Made by a program: the position numbers and the translations under genes
Origin: Marivivens donghaensis
GTDB lineage: Bacteria; Pseudomonadota; Alphaproteobacteria; Rhodobacterales; Rhodobacteraceae
Reading direction: 5' to 3'
DNA length: 64,000 nt
NCBI RefSeq assembly: GCF_030410045.1
Contig: NZ_JAUFRA010000005.1
Span: 1-64,000 of the forward strand
Shown here: piece after piece, positions 24,084 through 33,290 of the stretch
Position numbering within the stretch: position 1 is the first letter of the stretch
How the letters are laid out: the number at the start of each line of letters is the position of its first letter
Notes under the pieces: model-generated
The model's input: only the letters and a program-made list of their open reading frames with translations
What the model was told of the DNA's origin: nothing
The model's database searches: none

Positions 24084-24833
24084 CTAGCCACGGTCCTTCC
24101 AGCGGACCATCTGACGCATGATGCCATGTAGGATCTGCACATCAGGACGGGTGAGCGGCATACGGCTCCATAAGTTGCGCAAATTGGTCTTCATATGGGG
24201 TGCTTTGTCCTCAGGGAAAAAGAACCCAGCCTGTTCGAGGTGAGTCTCATAATTCTCGGCCAGTTTTTCAACCTCAAGCTGGGTCGCCCATTCGTTCGGG
24301 TTATCCAGCCGTTCGTGAACAATTTCAGTCGAGGCGCGACGCCATTCATATCCCACGAGCAGCACACATTGCGCGAGGTTCAGCGACGAAAACTCTGGGT
24401 TCACAGGGACGTTGATGATCGCGTTGGCAAGAGCGATATCTTCGTTTTCCATCCCTGCCCGTTCAGGACCAAACATCACAGCGACCTTCTGGCCGTCGTT
24501 GATCCGTTTTGCGGCGTCCTGCATTGCAGCCTCTGGCGACATCACGGGTTTCGTCAAACCACGCGGTCGGGCGGTCGTGGCATAAACGTATGTGCAATCC
24601 TCAACGGCCTGAGCGGTGGTTTCATAGACCTGCGCTTCGTCCAACAAACGCCCTGCCCCAGATGCCATCGCGACCGCATTCGGGTTCGGCCACCCATCAC
24701 GCGGTGTCGTCAGGCGCATCAGATCGAGCCCAAAGTTCCACATTCCCCGCGCCGCGGCACCGATATTTTCACCCATCTGCGGGCGGATCAGAACAAAGGC
24801 GGGCTGAGGCTGGCCAGTGGGCATCGGGATCAT
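24084..24833 (-). CDS. trmJ: tRNA (cytidine/uridine-2'-O) methyltransferase TrmJ-like
   Basis: A SPOUT-fold tRNA 2'-O-methyltransferase that modifies position 32 of tRNA. It is 249 residues. The N-terminal QPAFVLIRPQMGENIGAAARGMWNFG, the FGPERAGMENED motif and the C-terminal knot (INVPVNPEFSSLNLAQCV) are typical. ATG 24833 is chosen because GAAAGG precedes it; ATG 24824 is an alternative. The gene is separated by 57 bp from ctaA on the same strand. Confidence 0.9.
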   Translation of the reverse strand: MIPMPTGQPQPAFVLIRPQMGENIGAAARGMWNFGLDLMRLTTPRDGWPNPNAVAMASGAGRLLDEAQVYETTAQAVEDCTYVYATTARPRGLTKPVMSPEAAMQDAAKRINDGQKVAVMFGPERAGMENEDIALANAIINVPVNPEFSSLNLAQCVLLVGYEWRRASTEIVHERLDNPNEWATQLEVEKLAENYETHLEQAGFFFPEDKAPHMKTNLRNLWSRMPLTRPDVQILHGIMRQMVRWKDRG

Positions 24834-24961
24834 CCTTTCAGGTTTCCTGTGCCTGATACGCAAGGCGGTTCCCCGAGACAAGCCAAAGCACCCTCTTCCT
24901 AAGGCGCAAAAGCATCGTTATATGACCTCAAACCGATGTTAACGGGCCAGAATTGGGGACC

Positions 24962-25588
24962 ATGATGACCGACGCAGCCGACCTTCCGCAGCTTTACCTC
25001 ATCACACCGACCGATTTTGAACTGTCGACTTATCCGGACATCCTTGGTTCTGTCCTCGACGCCCAAGAAATCGCCTGCGTGCGTCTGACCCTCGCGACTC
25101 GCGATGAAGATCGCATTGCTCGTGCTGCGGACGCCCTGCGTTCTGTCACGATGGAACGTGACGTCGCACTGGTGATCGACACGCATATGATGCTCGTTGA
25201 ACGGCTCGGCCTTGATGGTGTGCACCTGACGGATGCCGCACGGTCGGTCAAAAAGATGCGCAAAGAACTGGGCGAAGATGCGATCATCGGCGCGTTCTGC
25301 GGCAACAGCAGCCACGATGGTATGACCGCGGGTGAGTTGGGCGCGGATTACGTCAGCTTTGGCCCCGTTGGGAAAAGCCCACTGTTTTCTGGCGAAACAG
25401 CCCCGCTCGACCTATTCCAGTGGTGGTCGCAAATGATCGAAGTACCTGTGGTCGCCGAAGGGACGCTCGACGTTGATCTGATCCGTCAGCTGACGCCCTA
25501 TACCGATTTCTTTGGCATCGGTGATGAGATTTGGACCAGCGACAATCCCGTTGCAGCGCTGCGCACTCTTGTCGCCGCAATGTCCTAA
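24962..25588 (+). CDS. Thiamine phosphate synthase family protein
   Basis: A TIM-barrel enzyme of the ThiE/TenI family, 208 residues. It shows the motifs GVHLTDA and GADYVSFGPVGKSPLF. ThiE condenses HMP-PP with thiazole phosphate to thiamine phosphate, but the first strand is diverged (LYLITPTDFELS) and no other thi gene is adjacent, so a different substrate cannot be excluded. Two adjacent ATG codons start the gene. It ends 1 bp before the end of the convergent olsA. Confidence 0.8.
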   Translation: MMTDAADLPQLYLITPTDFELSTYPDILGSVLDAQEIACVRLTLATRDEDRIARAADALRSVTMERDVALVIDTHMMLVERLGLDGVHLTDAARSVKKMRKELGEDAIIGAFCGNSSHDGMTAGELGADYVSFGPVGKSPLFSGETAPLDLFQWWSQMIEVPVVAEGTLDVDLIRQLTPYTDFFGIGDEIWTSDNPVAALRTLVAAMS

Positions 25589-25589
25589 C

Positions 25590-26426
25590 TCAGGCGTCGA
25601 GGATCCCTGCTTCGGCCAAAGGTTTACGAACGATAACCTCTAGATCGCGAGCCAGAGCTTTGCGATCAGAGTAATCCGCGACCTTTACAGGATCATGATA
25701 AACCACAGTGACCGACCCTTGTTTTGGGGCGGTCAGAACAGCCAAAAAATGCTGGCCGAAATCCATGTTGCCCCACCAGCCGTATTGACGAATGTCAGCC
25801 CCTTCGGCGGCACGATAAACCATCGTCACGGGTTGGATGGAGAGCGTCTCTCGCATTTCGTCAGCAAGGAATGCCGCAAACAGTGTCGGCTTGAACGGCA
25901 ATAGAACGCGCCCATCGGTCGACGTCCCTTCGGGGAAGAACAGCAACTTATGCCCGTGTGATATGCGCTCTTGGAACTGTGTGATCTGCGCTTTGGCATC
26001 CTTGCGATCGCGACGGATAAATACCGTGCCCGTTGCCCGTGCCAGCCACCCAATGCCGGGCCAATTCGCGACCTCGGCTTTGGAGACGAAGTAGATGCGC
26101 TTGCGGGCATTCAGGATGAAAATATCCATCCAACTCACGTGGTTCGCGACCACAGCGCCCGGCCCTTTCATCGGTTCACCAATAACGCGGTAATCAATAC
26201 CGATCAGGCGCAGCGTGTTCCGACAAACAAACAGCGTGATAAAGGGCGTGACAGGGCGATCCATTCCACACAGCGGGCGTTCAACCAACCGCACCAGCAA
26301 AAGAACAAATAGCCCGCCAAAAACCAATATGCCGATCAAAGGGGCCTTTATGGCAAATCGCAGCCAACCGAGCGGTGTGATTTTGATGTCAGGTGGCGGT
26401 AGCTCTGGCGACCAATTGGTGATCAT
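25590..26426 (-). CDS. olsA: Lyso-ornithine lipid O-acyltransferase OlsA
   Basis: An acyltransferase that completes ornithine lipid by acylating lyso-ornithine lipid. It is a PlsC-type membrane protein of 278 residues with an N-terminal hydrophobic segment. The catalytic NHVSWMD (HX4D) and FPEGTS motifs are present. It overlaps the upstream olsB by 4 bp, which supports the olsBA assignment over a general PlsC. Ornithine lipids are phosphorus-free and often used under phosphate limitation; no pho box was identified here. Confidence 0.85.
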   Translation of the reverse strand: MITNWSPELPPPDIKITPLGWLRFAIKAPLIGILVFGGLFVLLLVRLVERPLCGMDRPVTPFITLFVCRNTLRLIGIDYRVIGEPMKGPGAVVANHVSWMDIFILNARKRIYFVSKAEVANWPGIGWLARATGTVFIRRDRKDAKAQITQFQERISHGHKLLFFPEGTSTDGRVLLPFKPTLFAAFLADEMRETLSIQPVTMVYRAAEGADIRQYGWWGNMDFGQHFLAVLTAPKQGSVTVVYHDPVKVADYSDRKALARDLEVIVRKPLAEAGILDA

Positions 26427-27190
26427 CGGCGCGCACCCCGATCATAGAGCGCTTTTTGCGATGCATTGAGCCGTTCCGTGTCGAGGATCAGGCAAACATC
26501 CGTCGTATTAAACGCATGATCGACAAAGGCCCCGTCCCCGACAAAACCGCCGATCTTCAGGTAGGCTTTGATCAGCGGAGGCACGTCACGCATCGCGGCC
26601 ACGCGGTCAATCTGCGCCGGATCTATAAGGGTCATGGGTTGATAGACTTGCGAACGCACACGTAGACTTTCGGGCGCCATGTGGCGATCGGCAAGCAGCG
26701 ATAAAGCGGGCGCAAGGCGTTCAATGTCCGTGCCATGGAATGATGCAACGCCAAACAGAACCTCAATCCCATGTTCGACCACGTAGTCGGACAGCGCGTT
26801 CCACATCAGCATCATACCCTGTCCACCGCGATAGTCTGCTGCGAGGCATGATCGACCGAGCTCTAGCAGTTTTCGCCCCGAGGCAATCAAGGGCGTAAGG
26901 TCATATTCACTCCGCGAATAGAACCCGCCCGCAGCATCTGCCATGTCCGAACGGAGCAACCGATAGACGCCGACAACGCGTTCATGGCCCGTCTTGTTTT
27001 CATCAATCAGCAACAGATGATCGACAAATGGATCGTAGTGATCCGCTTCAATCTTTGCCTCATGATCCACCATCGGACCTGTGGCACCGAGCTCTTCAAC
27101 AAAGACGCGATACCGTAAATGTTGCGCCGCGCGAACGTCGTCTTCGGTCTGGGCCAGCCGAACGGTCAAACAATCAATGGTTGCGGTCAT
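26423..27190 (-). CDS. olsB: L-ornithine N-alpha-acyltransferase OlsB
   Basis: Acylates the alpha-amino group of ornithine to give lyso-ornithine lipid. It is 255 residues, GNAT-like, with the family-typical RYRVFVEELGA near the start, LGRSCLAADYRGG and LFGVASFHGTD motifs. The start ATG 27190 is chosen; a GTG at 27220 is a longer alternative. Its stop overlaps the start of olsA by 4 bp, so they are translated together. Confidence 0.85.
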   Translation of the reverse strand: MTATIDCLTVRLAQTEDDVRAAQHLRYRVFVEELGATGPMVDHEAKIEADHYDPFVDHLLLIDENKTGHERVVGVYRLLRSDMADAAGGFYSRSEYDLTPLIASGRKLLELGRSCLAADYRGGQGMMLMWNALSDYVVEHGIEVLFGVASFHGTDIERLAPALSLLADRHMAPESLRVRSQVYQPMTLIDPAQIDRVAAMRDVPPLIKAYLKIGGFVGDGAFVDHAFNTTDVCLILDTERLNASQKALYDRGARR

Positions 27191-27301
27191 GGCTGCGTTT
27201 ACGGTTAGGTCAGGGTGCACGACTTTTAGGCGGTTTGTTGCCGCAAAATCAAGGGCGGCGGCATGGTTACCTTCTGTTAACCTTTGCCGCCTATCCCCGA
27301 A

Positions 27302-27487
27302 TTAACTTGGATCAACGGAGACCAACATCAACATGACGCGGTTGCCATCGATCACCACTTTGCCTTGGTCAGGGAAATTCACGGTCACACGGCCAGCGAT
27401 ATTGGACTGCACCTGCCCAACGCCCCAATCCGGCTGCCCAGGATGACGCACGAGCATTCCTGGCTCTAATACTGAATTCAAATCCAT
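27302..27487 (-). CDS. DUF3553 protein
   Basis: A 61-residue small protein of the DUF3553 family (LEPGMLVRHPGQPDWGVGQVQS...RVTVNF), probably a small beta-barrel like those of nucleic-acid-associated proteins. Function unknown. It is divergent from chpT with only 20 bp between start codons, so the two genes must have overlapping promoter regions. Confidence 0.85.
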   Translation of the reverse strand: MDLNSVLEPGMLVRHPGQPDWGVGQVQSNIAGRVTVNFPDQGKVVIDGNRVMLMLVSVDPS

Positions 27488-27507
27488 CTTTTACCTTTCG
27501 GACCGAT

Positions 27508-28089
27508 ATGACCAACGACACAGACATCGCCGCATTGATCGGATCGCGCATTTGCCATGATCTTGTGAACCCACTTAGCGCAATCAGCAACGGTGTGGAA
27601 CTCCTCGAACTGTCGGGTGCATCGCAAACGCCCGAAATGGCATTGATCGCGGAAAGCGTCACGGCAGCTATGGCGCGGGTAAAGCTGTTCCGCCTCGCGT
27701 TTGGTCCGTCGGATTGCGCCCAAACGATATCACGATCAGAGGTTATCACCCTGCTGAGCGAAGTCTCGAAATCAGGTCGATTGAACTTTGACTGGCAGAT
27801 TGACCGAGACGTGAACCGTTCTGAGGTGCGTTTGTTGATCCTCGCCGCGCTCTGCATCGAAACTGCGACGCCACTGGGCGCTGAAGTCGAATTCAGGCAA
27901 ACCTCCTCAGGGTTCGAGATCCAAGGCACAGGGCGGAAAATCGCAATCGACCCTGCGCTTTGGTCGTTTGAAGGCAAAGGCCTTTCAGCGGCTCAGGTGC
28001 AGTTCGCGCTCTTGCCTCGTGTCGCGCAGAGTTTGAACCGCACTGTCACCTATACGGCGACAGACACTGAGCTAACGGTCACGGTTTAA
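27508..28089 (+). CDS. chpT: Histidine phosphotransferase ChpT
   Basis: The central carrier of the CckA-ChpT-CtrA phosphorelay, passing phosphate from the CckA receiver to CtrA. It is 193 residues. The phosphorylatable His17 lies in the helix RICHDLVNPLSAISNGVE, and the C-terminal part resembles a histidine-kinase ATPase fold without intact ATP-binding boxes. cckA, ctrA and sciP lie in the same 64-kb window (49.8-62.9 kb). It is convergent with proA, overlapping by 4 bp. Confidence 0.92.
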   Translation: MTNDTDIAALIGSRICHDLVNPLSAISNGVELLELSGASQTPEMALIAESVTAAMARVKLFRLAFGPSDCAQTISRSEVITLLSEVSKSGRLNFDWQIDRDVNRSEVRLLILAALCIETATPLGAEVEFRQTSSGFEIQGTGRKIAIDPALWSFEGKGLSAAQVQFALLPRVAQSLNRTVTYTATDTELTVTV

Positions 28090-29342
28090 CCGCGAACCGC
28101 GCCATCCGACGTCACAAGGTATTTAAAGCTGGTCAGCTGCTCGGCCCCAACAGGACCACGCGCGTGCATTTTGCCCGTTGCGATACCGATCTCTGCACCC
28201 ATCCCGAATTCACCGCCGTCGGCAAATTGCGTCGACGAGTTGTGCATCAAGATCGCGCTATCGAGCCGCTCAAAGAACCGCGCCACGGCCGCCGAATCCT
28301 CGGTAATGATGCAATCGGTGTGGTTCGACCCGTATTGACGGATATGCGCAATCGCTCCGTCAACGTCATCGACGATCTTAGCCGCGATATCCATGTCGAG
28401 GTATTCGCGGCCCCAATCGTCGTCGGTCGCAACGTCAGTACCGTTCAGCCCCTCGCCCGCATGAACGCGAACGCCTTTGTCCATCAACGCTTTGATCAGA
28501 TCAGCGCCCAGTGATTGCGCGACGTCTTTGTGGATCAGCAGACATTCCGCAGCACCACAAATCCCAGTGCGGCGGGTTTTCGCGTTAAGAACAACGCGAA
28601 GCGCCTTTTCGGGATCAGCAGCTTTGTCGATGTAGATGTGAACGATGCCTTCGAGGTGGGCAAAGACAGGCACGCGAGCCTCGCGCTGGACGAGACCGAC
28701 AAGGCCCTTGCCACCACGCGGGACGATCACGTCGATATAGTCCACCGCACGTAACATCGCGGCCACGGCCTCACGGTCACGGGTCGGGATCAACTGGATC
28801 GCATCTTCGGGCAGTTTCGCGGCTTTCAGGCCCGCAACCAAACATTCGTGGATTGCACGCGATGAATGGAAACTCTCGGACCCGCCGCGCAAAATCACCG
28901 CATTGCCCGATTTCAGACATAGCGCACCCGCATCAGCAGTCACGTTCGGGCGGCTTTCGTAGATAACGCCAATCACGCCCAACGGGGTACGCACACGTTT
29001 GATATGAAGGCCATTGGGCTGGTCCCATTCAGCAAGAACGGCCCCCACGGGATCCGCCTGCTCCGCAACCGACCGAAGCCCGTCAACGATACCGCGAATG
29101 CGATCTTCGTTCAGCATAAGGCGGTCCATCATCGCAGGGCTCAGACCCTTTTCGCGACCGTACTCGAGGTCCTTAGCGTTCGCCTCAATGATCTTTGCGC
29201 GGTTGTCCCAAACAACATAGGCTGCACCGATTAATGCGGCGTGTTTACGTTCCGCTGACGCGTGACCGAGTTCTGCACTGGCAGCGCGGGCACGCTTACC
29301 GATATCGGCCATCATTTCTGCAATGTTTACGATATCTGTCAT
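28086..29342 (-). CDS. proA: Glutamate-5-semialdehyde dehydrogenase (gamma-glutamyl phosphate reductase)
   Basis: Second enzyme of proline biosynthesis, reducing gamma-glutamyl phosphate with NADPH. It is 418 residues, full length. The catalytic Cys is in RTGICGAAECLLIH, and the NAD(P)-binding motif PLGVIGVIYESRPNVTADA is visible. It is 14 bp downstream of proB, which it follows in the proBA operon. Confidence 0.96.
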   Translation of the reverse strand: MTDIVNIAEMMADIGKRARAASAELGHASAERKHAALIGAAYVVWDNRAKIIEANAKDLEYGREKGLSPAMMDRLMLNEDRIRGIVDGLRSVAEQADPVGAVLAEWDQPNGLHIKRVRTPLGVIGVIYESRPNVTADAGALCLKSGNAVILRGGSESFHSSRAIHECLVAGLKAAKLPEDAIQLIPTRDREAVAAMLRAVDYIDVIVPRGGKGLVGLVQREARVPVFAHLEGIVHIYIDKAADPEKALRVVLNAKTRRTGICGAAECLLIHKDVAQSLGADLIKALMDKGVRVHAGEGLNGTDVATDDDWGREYLDMDIAAKIVDDVDGAIAHIRQYGSNHTDCIITEDSAAVARFFERLDSAILMHNSSTQFADGGEFGMGAEIGIATGKMHARGPVGAEQLTSFKYLVTSDGAVRG

Positions 29343-29356
29343 AGCCTTACGTCCCT

Positions 29357-30466
29357 TTATTGAACCACCATATCGTCCCGATGAACGAGAGCTGCGCGGC
29401 CCTTATATCCTAAAATTTCTTCGATATCGGCGCTACGCCGACCAATGATCTGGAGCGCTTCTGCGCTTGTGTATCGCGTGAGGCCAATGCCGATCGGTTT
29501 ACCCGCATCCGTCACAATCGCGACCGGTTCACCGCGGCCAAAGGCGCCGCGCACGATCCGAACGCCAGCAGGCAAGAGGCTTTTGCCAGCCGACAACGCC
29601 GTCTCTGCCCCCGCATCAACAACGAGTTCGCCTTTGGGCTTCATAGCGGCAATCCAACGTTTGCGGGCCGCCTGCGGGTCGTCATGCGCGGTAAACCATG
29701 TCACCGTCGCGCCATCCTCAAGCGCACGCAATGGGTTCATCCGCGACCCCAGCGTAATCGCCATCGCACAGCCCGCTTCGGTCGCCATTCGCGCGGCGAG
29801 GAGTTTGGTAATCATGCCGCCTTTGGACAGACCGGACACGCCGTCGCCCGCCATCGCCTCAATCTCGGGCGTGATACGGTCGATGACATCGTAACGCGTG
29901 GCCGCTGGATCGAGGTTCGGGTTGCCGTTGTAGAACCCGTCGACATCCGACAGCAGGATGAGCTGATCGGCACCGCAGGTCACGGCAACTTGGGCCGCCA
30001 AACGGTCGTTATCGCCATAGCGGATTTCATCGGTCGCAATCGTATCGTTTTCGTTCACGATCGGCGTCACGCCCAATGAAATCAGGGTTTCCATCGTGGC
30101 ACGCGTGTTCAGATACCGGCGACGATCCGCGCTGTCCTCAAGCGTAACCAGCACCTGCCCCGTGTGAATGCCGTGTGGCGCGAGCACCTCTTCGTAGGCA
30201 CGGGCAAGTTTAATTTGCCCAACGGCTGCTGCAGCTTGGCTCTGTTCCAATGGAAGCGGTCCACGCGGCAGACCGAGAACCTCGCGGCCAAGCGCGATAG
30301 AGCCAGAGGACACTAGCACAACATCAATGCCAGAATGACGGAGCCACGCGACATCAGTTGCCAAGGACCGCAGCCAATCAGATTTCAGCGATCCGCTATC
30401 CCGATCAACGAGAAGCGCCGAACCAATTTTGACAACAACGCGTTTTGCGCTGCTTAGGGTCGCCAC
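29357..30466 (-). CDS. proB: Glutamate 5-kinase
   Basis: Phosphorylates glutamate to gamma-glutamyl phosphate in proline synthesis and is usually feedback-inhibited by proline. It is 369 residues: an amino-acid kinase domain (VVVKIGSALL at the start; VNENDTIATDEIRYGDND; DGFYNGNP; SKGGMITKL) and a C-terminal PUA domain (about residues 280-360). It overlaps the end of obgE by 13 bp and precedes proA, so obgE-proB-proA is one operon. Confidence 0.96.
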   Translation of the reverse strand: MATLSSAKRVVVKIGSALLVDRDSGSLKSDWLRSLATDVAWLRHSGIDVVLVSSGSIALGREVLGLPRGPLPLEQSQAAAAVGQIKLARAYEEVLAPHGIHTGQVLVTLEDSADRRRYLNTRATMETLISLGVTPIVNENDTIATDEIRYGDNDRLAAQVAVTCGADQLILLSDVDGFYNGNPNLDPAATRYDVIDRITPEIEAMAGDGVSGLSKGGMITKLLAARMATEAGCAMAITLGSRMNPLRALEDGATVTWFTAHDDPQAARKRWIAAMKPKGELVVDAGAETALSAGKSLLPAGVRIVRGAFGRGEPVAIVTDAGKPIGIGLTRYTSAEALQIIGRRSADIEEILGYKGRAALVHRDDMVVQ

Positions 30467-31491
30467 GGTTCATCCTCCTGACTGGCCTCAAACTCTTCGG
30501 CATTGCGGTCATCAATTTCGCGACGCAGGGCACGCAGAACGTCTTGAACGCCTTCGTTCGAGACACCCGACATCAGCATGACAGGTTCGCCCGTCACTTT
30601 TTCGAGCTCTTCTTTGATGAACTGGCGTTCTTCTTCGTCGAGCGTATCGATTTTATTCAAAACGGTAACGCGCGGCTTATCGGCGAGATCGCCGCCATAT
30701 GCTTCGAGTTCTTCAAGAATGATCTCGTAATCTTTGATCGGATCACCTGACGACCCGTCAACAAGGTGCAAAAGCACCGCGCAACGTTCCACGTGACCTA
30801 GGAACATATCGCCTAGACCACGGCCCTCGGACGCGCCCTCGATCAGACCCGGAATGTCTGCGACAACGAATTCGCGACCGTCAACGCCAACAACCCCAAG
30901 GTTCGGAACCAGCGTGGTGAATGGATAGTCCGCGATTTTTGGACGTGCGTTCGAAGTTGCAGCAAGGAAGGTCGATTTACCTGCGTTCGGCAAGCCAACA
31001 AGACCCGCGTCCGCGATGAGCTTCAACCGCAGCCAAATCGTGCGTTCGATGCCAGCAAGACCGGGGTTCGCAGAGCGCGGCGCTTGGTTCGTGGCGGATT
31101 TAAAGTGAAGGTTTCCGAAACCGCCATTGCCGCCTTTGGCAAGGATAACACGCTGACCGACCTCGGTCATATCCGCGATCAGGGTTTCTTCGTCTTCGTC
31201 AATAATCTCAGTTCCAACAGGAACGCGAAGGATAATATCGTCACCCGACGGCCCCGTGCGTGCACGGCCCATACCGGGCGTTCCGTTTTGCGCAAAGAAG
31301 TGCTGCTGATAGCGGAAATCAATCAGGGTGTTCAGACCCTCGACTGCTTCTGCAATCACGTCACCACCGCGACCACCGTCACCACCGTCAGGGCCACCGT
31401 ATTCGATGAACTTTTCACGGCGGAACGACACGGCGCCATTCCCCCCACTACCGGAGCGAATATAAACTTTGGCAAGGTCGAGGAATTTCAT
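30454..31491 (-). CDS. obgE: Obg GTPase (ObgE/CgtA)
   Basis: An essential GTPase in ribosome large-subunit assembly and cell-cycle control. It is 345 residues. The glycine-rich Obg domain (GSGGNGAVSFRREK...GGDGGRGGDVI) precedes a G domain with G1 GLPNAGKST, G3 DIPGLIEGA and G4 NKID. It lies downstream of rpmA and rplU on the same strand with a GNAT gene between, as is common in alphaproteobacteria. Confidence 0.97.
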   Translation of the reverse strand: MKFLDLAKVYIRSGSGGNGAVSFRREKFIEYGGPDGGDGGRGGDVIAEAVEGLNTLIDFRYQQHFFAQNGTPGMGRARTGPSGDDIILRVPVGTEIIDEDEETLIADMTEVGQRVILAKGGNGGFGNLHFKSATNQAPRSANPGLAGIERTIWLRLKLIADAGLVGLPNAGKSTFLAATSNARPKIADYPFTTLVPNLGVVGVDGREFVVADIPGLIEGASEGRGLGDMFLGHVERCAVLLHLVDGSSGDPIKDYEIILEELEAYGGDLADKPRVTVLNKIDTLDEEERQFIKEELEKVTGEPVMLMSGVSNEGVQDVLRALRREIDDRNAEEFEASQEDEPWRP

Positions 31492-31573
31492 CGGAACGGC
31501 TTTCAGGTTTTACAGCGTCTCGCTTATGCGATCACGCCTCATTGCTCAAGAGGGAGCCCGAAAGCCGCCCCCT

Positions 31574-32116
31574 TTAGCTGTTGATTTTAAGCGTATAGGT
31601 CCAAGTGGGCACAGTGGACTTACGAGCGACAGAATAGGCTTCGGCATCACCAAGGTAGGTGAAACCGCAATTCGTCAGAACACGCGCAGAGCCAAGGTTA
31701 TCTTGGAACACTTCCGCGAAGAGTGTTTTTGCACCATGTGGGTTTGCGTCAATCAGGGCTTTGACAGCGGCAGACGCGATGCCCGTGCCCCAAAACGCAG
31801 GCGCGACCCAAAAGAAGATCTCGCTCTGCCCACGGTCCATACGTTCAAGGCTCACAATTCCGAGCATTTCGCCCAGGTCGGTCGCCTTTCCATCAATGAC
31901 CCACACGTCTTCGGTGCGATCAGCTTTGGTCGAACGGTCAATAAACGCCTCAGTCGTGCCGGGTGGCAGCGGATGTGGGATCGACCGCGTTCCACGCGCG
32001 ACACGATCATCAGCGGCATACATGCTGATCAAACCAGCATCCGATTTGCGCAGCGGGCGCAAAACGAAACGGTCAGCCTGAATGGTGGGCTGTGGTGTCA
32101 CTTGATCTAACATCAT
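31574..32116 (-). CDS. GNAT-family N-acetyltransferase (RimJ/RimL-like)
   Basis: A 180-residue acetyltransferase. It starts with RFVLRPLRKSDAGL typical of RimJ/RimL relatives, has WGTGIASAAVKALID for acetyl-CoA binding, and ends with NLGSARVLTNCGFTYLGDAE. The acceptor is unknown. ATG 32116 has GGAGGA before it, while the longer frame from 32185 has none. It lies between rpmA and obgE. Confidence 0.88.
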   Translation of the reverse strand: MMLDQVTPQPTIQADRFVLRPLRKSDAGLISMYAADDRVARGTRSIPHPLPPGTTEAFIDRSTKADRTEDVWVIDGKATDLGEMLGIVSLERMDRGQSEIFFWVAPAFWGTGIASAAVKALIDANPHGAKTLFAEVFQDNLGSARVLTNCGFTYLGDAEAYSVARKSTVPTWTYTLKINS

Positions 32117-32196
32117 TGGCTTCCTCCTAGAAACCGAGTCGGGCTTTGGCTCCTCTTCCTCACCCCAACAATGACTTGATAACAATCACCAAATAA

Positions 32197-32226
32197 TAAA
32201 GGGGGACCGGAAAACCCGATCCCCCT
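32197..32226 (-). terminator. Hairpin after rpmA
   Basis: Inverted repeat with the arms GGGGGA and TCCCCC in the middle of the gap after rpmA. On the minus strand it is followed by TTTATTATTTGG, a weak T-rich tail. It probably partly ends rplU-rpmA transcription. Confidence 0.6.
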
Positions 32227-32252
32227 AAATATCAAACCTTTAAGGTATCGGT

Positions 32253-32522
32253 TTACTCAGCGGCCTCCGCCACTGGGAGAACCTTTACAAAGGTGCGGCC
32301 TTTAAGACCGGTGTAGAACTTCACGTTGCCGTTTGCAGTTGCAAAGAGGGTGTGGTCCTTACCCATACCAACGCCTTCGCCAGCCCACATTTTAGTGCCG
32401 CGCTGACGAACGATGATGTTGCCTGCTACGACAACTTCACCACCGAATTTTTTTACACCAAGGCGACGACCCGCGGAGTCGCGACCGTTACGGGAGGAAC
32501 CGCCTGCTTTTTTGTGTGCCAT
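32253..32522 (-). CDS. rpmA: 50S ribosomal protein L27
   Basis: A large-subunit protein near the peptidyl-transferase centre. It is 89 residues with the conserved AHKKAGGSSRNGRDSAGRRLG start and VGMGKDHTLFA motif. It lies 20 bp after rplU, with which it forms the usual pair. Confidence 0.98.
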   Translation of the reverse strand: MAHKKAGGSSRNGRDSAGRRLGVKKFGGEVVVAGNIIVRQRGTKMWAGEGVGMGKDHTLFATANGNVKFYTGLKGRTFVKVLPVAEAAE

Positions 32523-32542
32523 GTGTCTCTCCTATGCCTAAA

Positions 32543-33130
32543 TTACTTAGCCAGTTGTTTGGCTTGCTCAACCCACTCGGGTTTCACTTTAACAGCCTCG
32601 AACGATGCAGCGTCAACAGCAGCCAGCTGAGCGTAGGTGGTGATACCAGCTTCGTTCAGTTTTTTAGCAGCAGCCGGACCAACGCCGGTTATTGCGGTCA
32701 GGTCGTCTGCGCCAGCAGCAGCGGCAGCCGGAGCAGCCTTTGCAGCTTTCGGAGCAGCAGCAGGTGCCGCAGCTTTCGGAGCAGAACCAGCACCGATTGC
32801 AGCTTTGACGCCCGATTTGTCTGCACCCGACTCAAGGATGTCGGTGATGCGAACGAGGGTCAGTTGCTGACGGTGACCAACGGTACGCTTCGACGAGTGC
32901 TTACGACGACGCTTAACAAAGTTGATTACCTTGTCGCCTTTGATCTGGTCGATGACTTCTGCCTGAACAGCAGCGCCTGCCACGAACGGAGCGCCAACAG
33001 TCGAACCAACCATCAGAATTTCGTTGAACTGGATTTTTTCGCCTGCATCGGCTGCCAGTTTTTCGACACGCAGAACGTCGCCCGAAGCAACTTTGTACTG
33101 CTTGCCGCCGGTTTTGAGAACCGCAAACAT
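32543..33130 (-). CDS. rplU: 50S ribosomal protein L21 with C-terminal helix-hairpin-helix extension
   Basis: A large-subunit protein, 195 residues; a normal bacterial L21 is about 103. The N-terminal L21 domain is clear (FAVLKTGGKQYKVASGD; KRRRKHSSKRTVGHRQQLT). It is followed by an Ala/Pro-rich linker and a helix-hairpin-helix-like tail (DDLTAITGVGPAAAKKLNEAGI). Such tails are known in Rhodobacteraceae. ATG 33130 has GGAAG before it; a longer start at 33145 is unlikely. First gene of the rplU-rpmA pair. Confidence 0.96.
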   Translation of the reverse strand: MFAVLKTGGKQYKVASGDVLRVEKLAADAGEKIQFNEILMVGSTVGAPFVAGAAVQAEVIDQIKGDKVINFVKRRRKHSSKRTVGHRQQLTLVRITDILESGADKSGVKAAIGAGSAPKAAAPAAAPKAAKAAPAAAAAGADDLTAITGVGPAAAKKLNEAGITTYAQLAAVDAASFEAVKVKPEWVEQAKQLAK

Positions 33131-33290
33131 AGTATCTTCCTTCATCTACCGCGTCGCTGGGGCCACTTTCGTGTTGCTGGCTATGCCGCCCGTGAACTGC
33201 GCGCCCTGTTTTGGGCTGTATTGAATCAAAAACCAGGGCATAATCCGCCCCGGATGCGGGCTTATCGTCAGAACCCTGTGGAAAGTCAAG

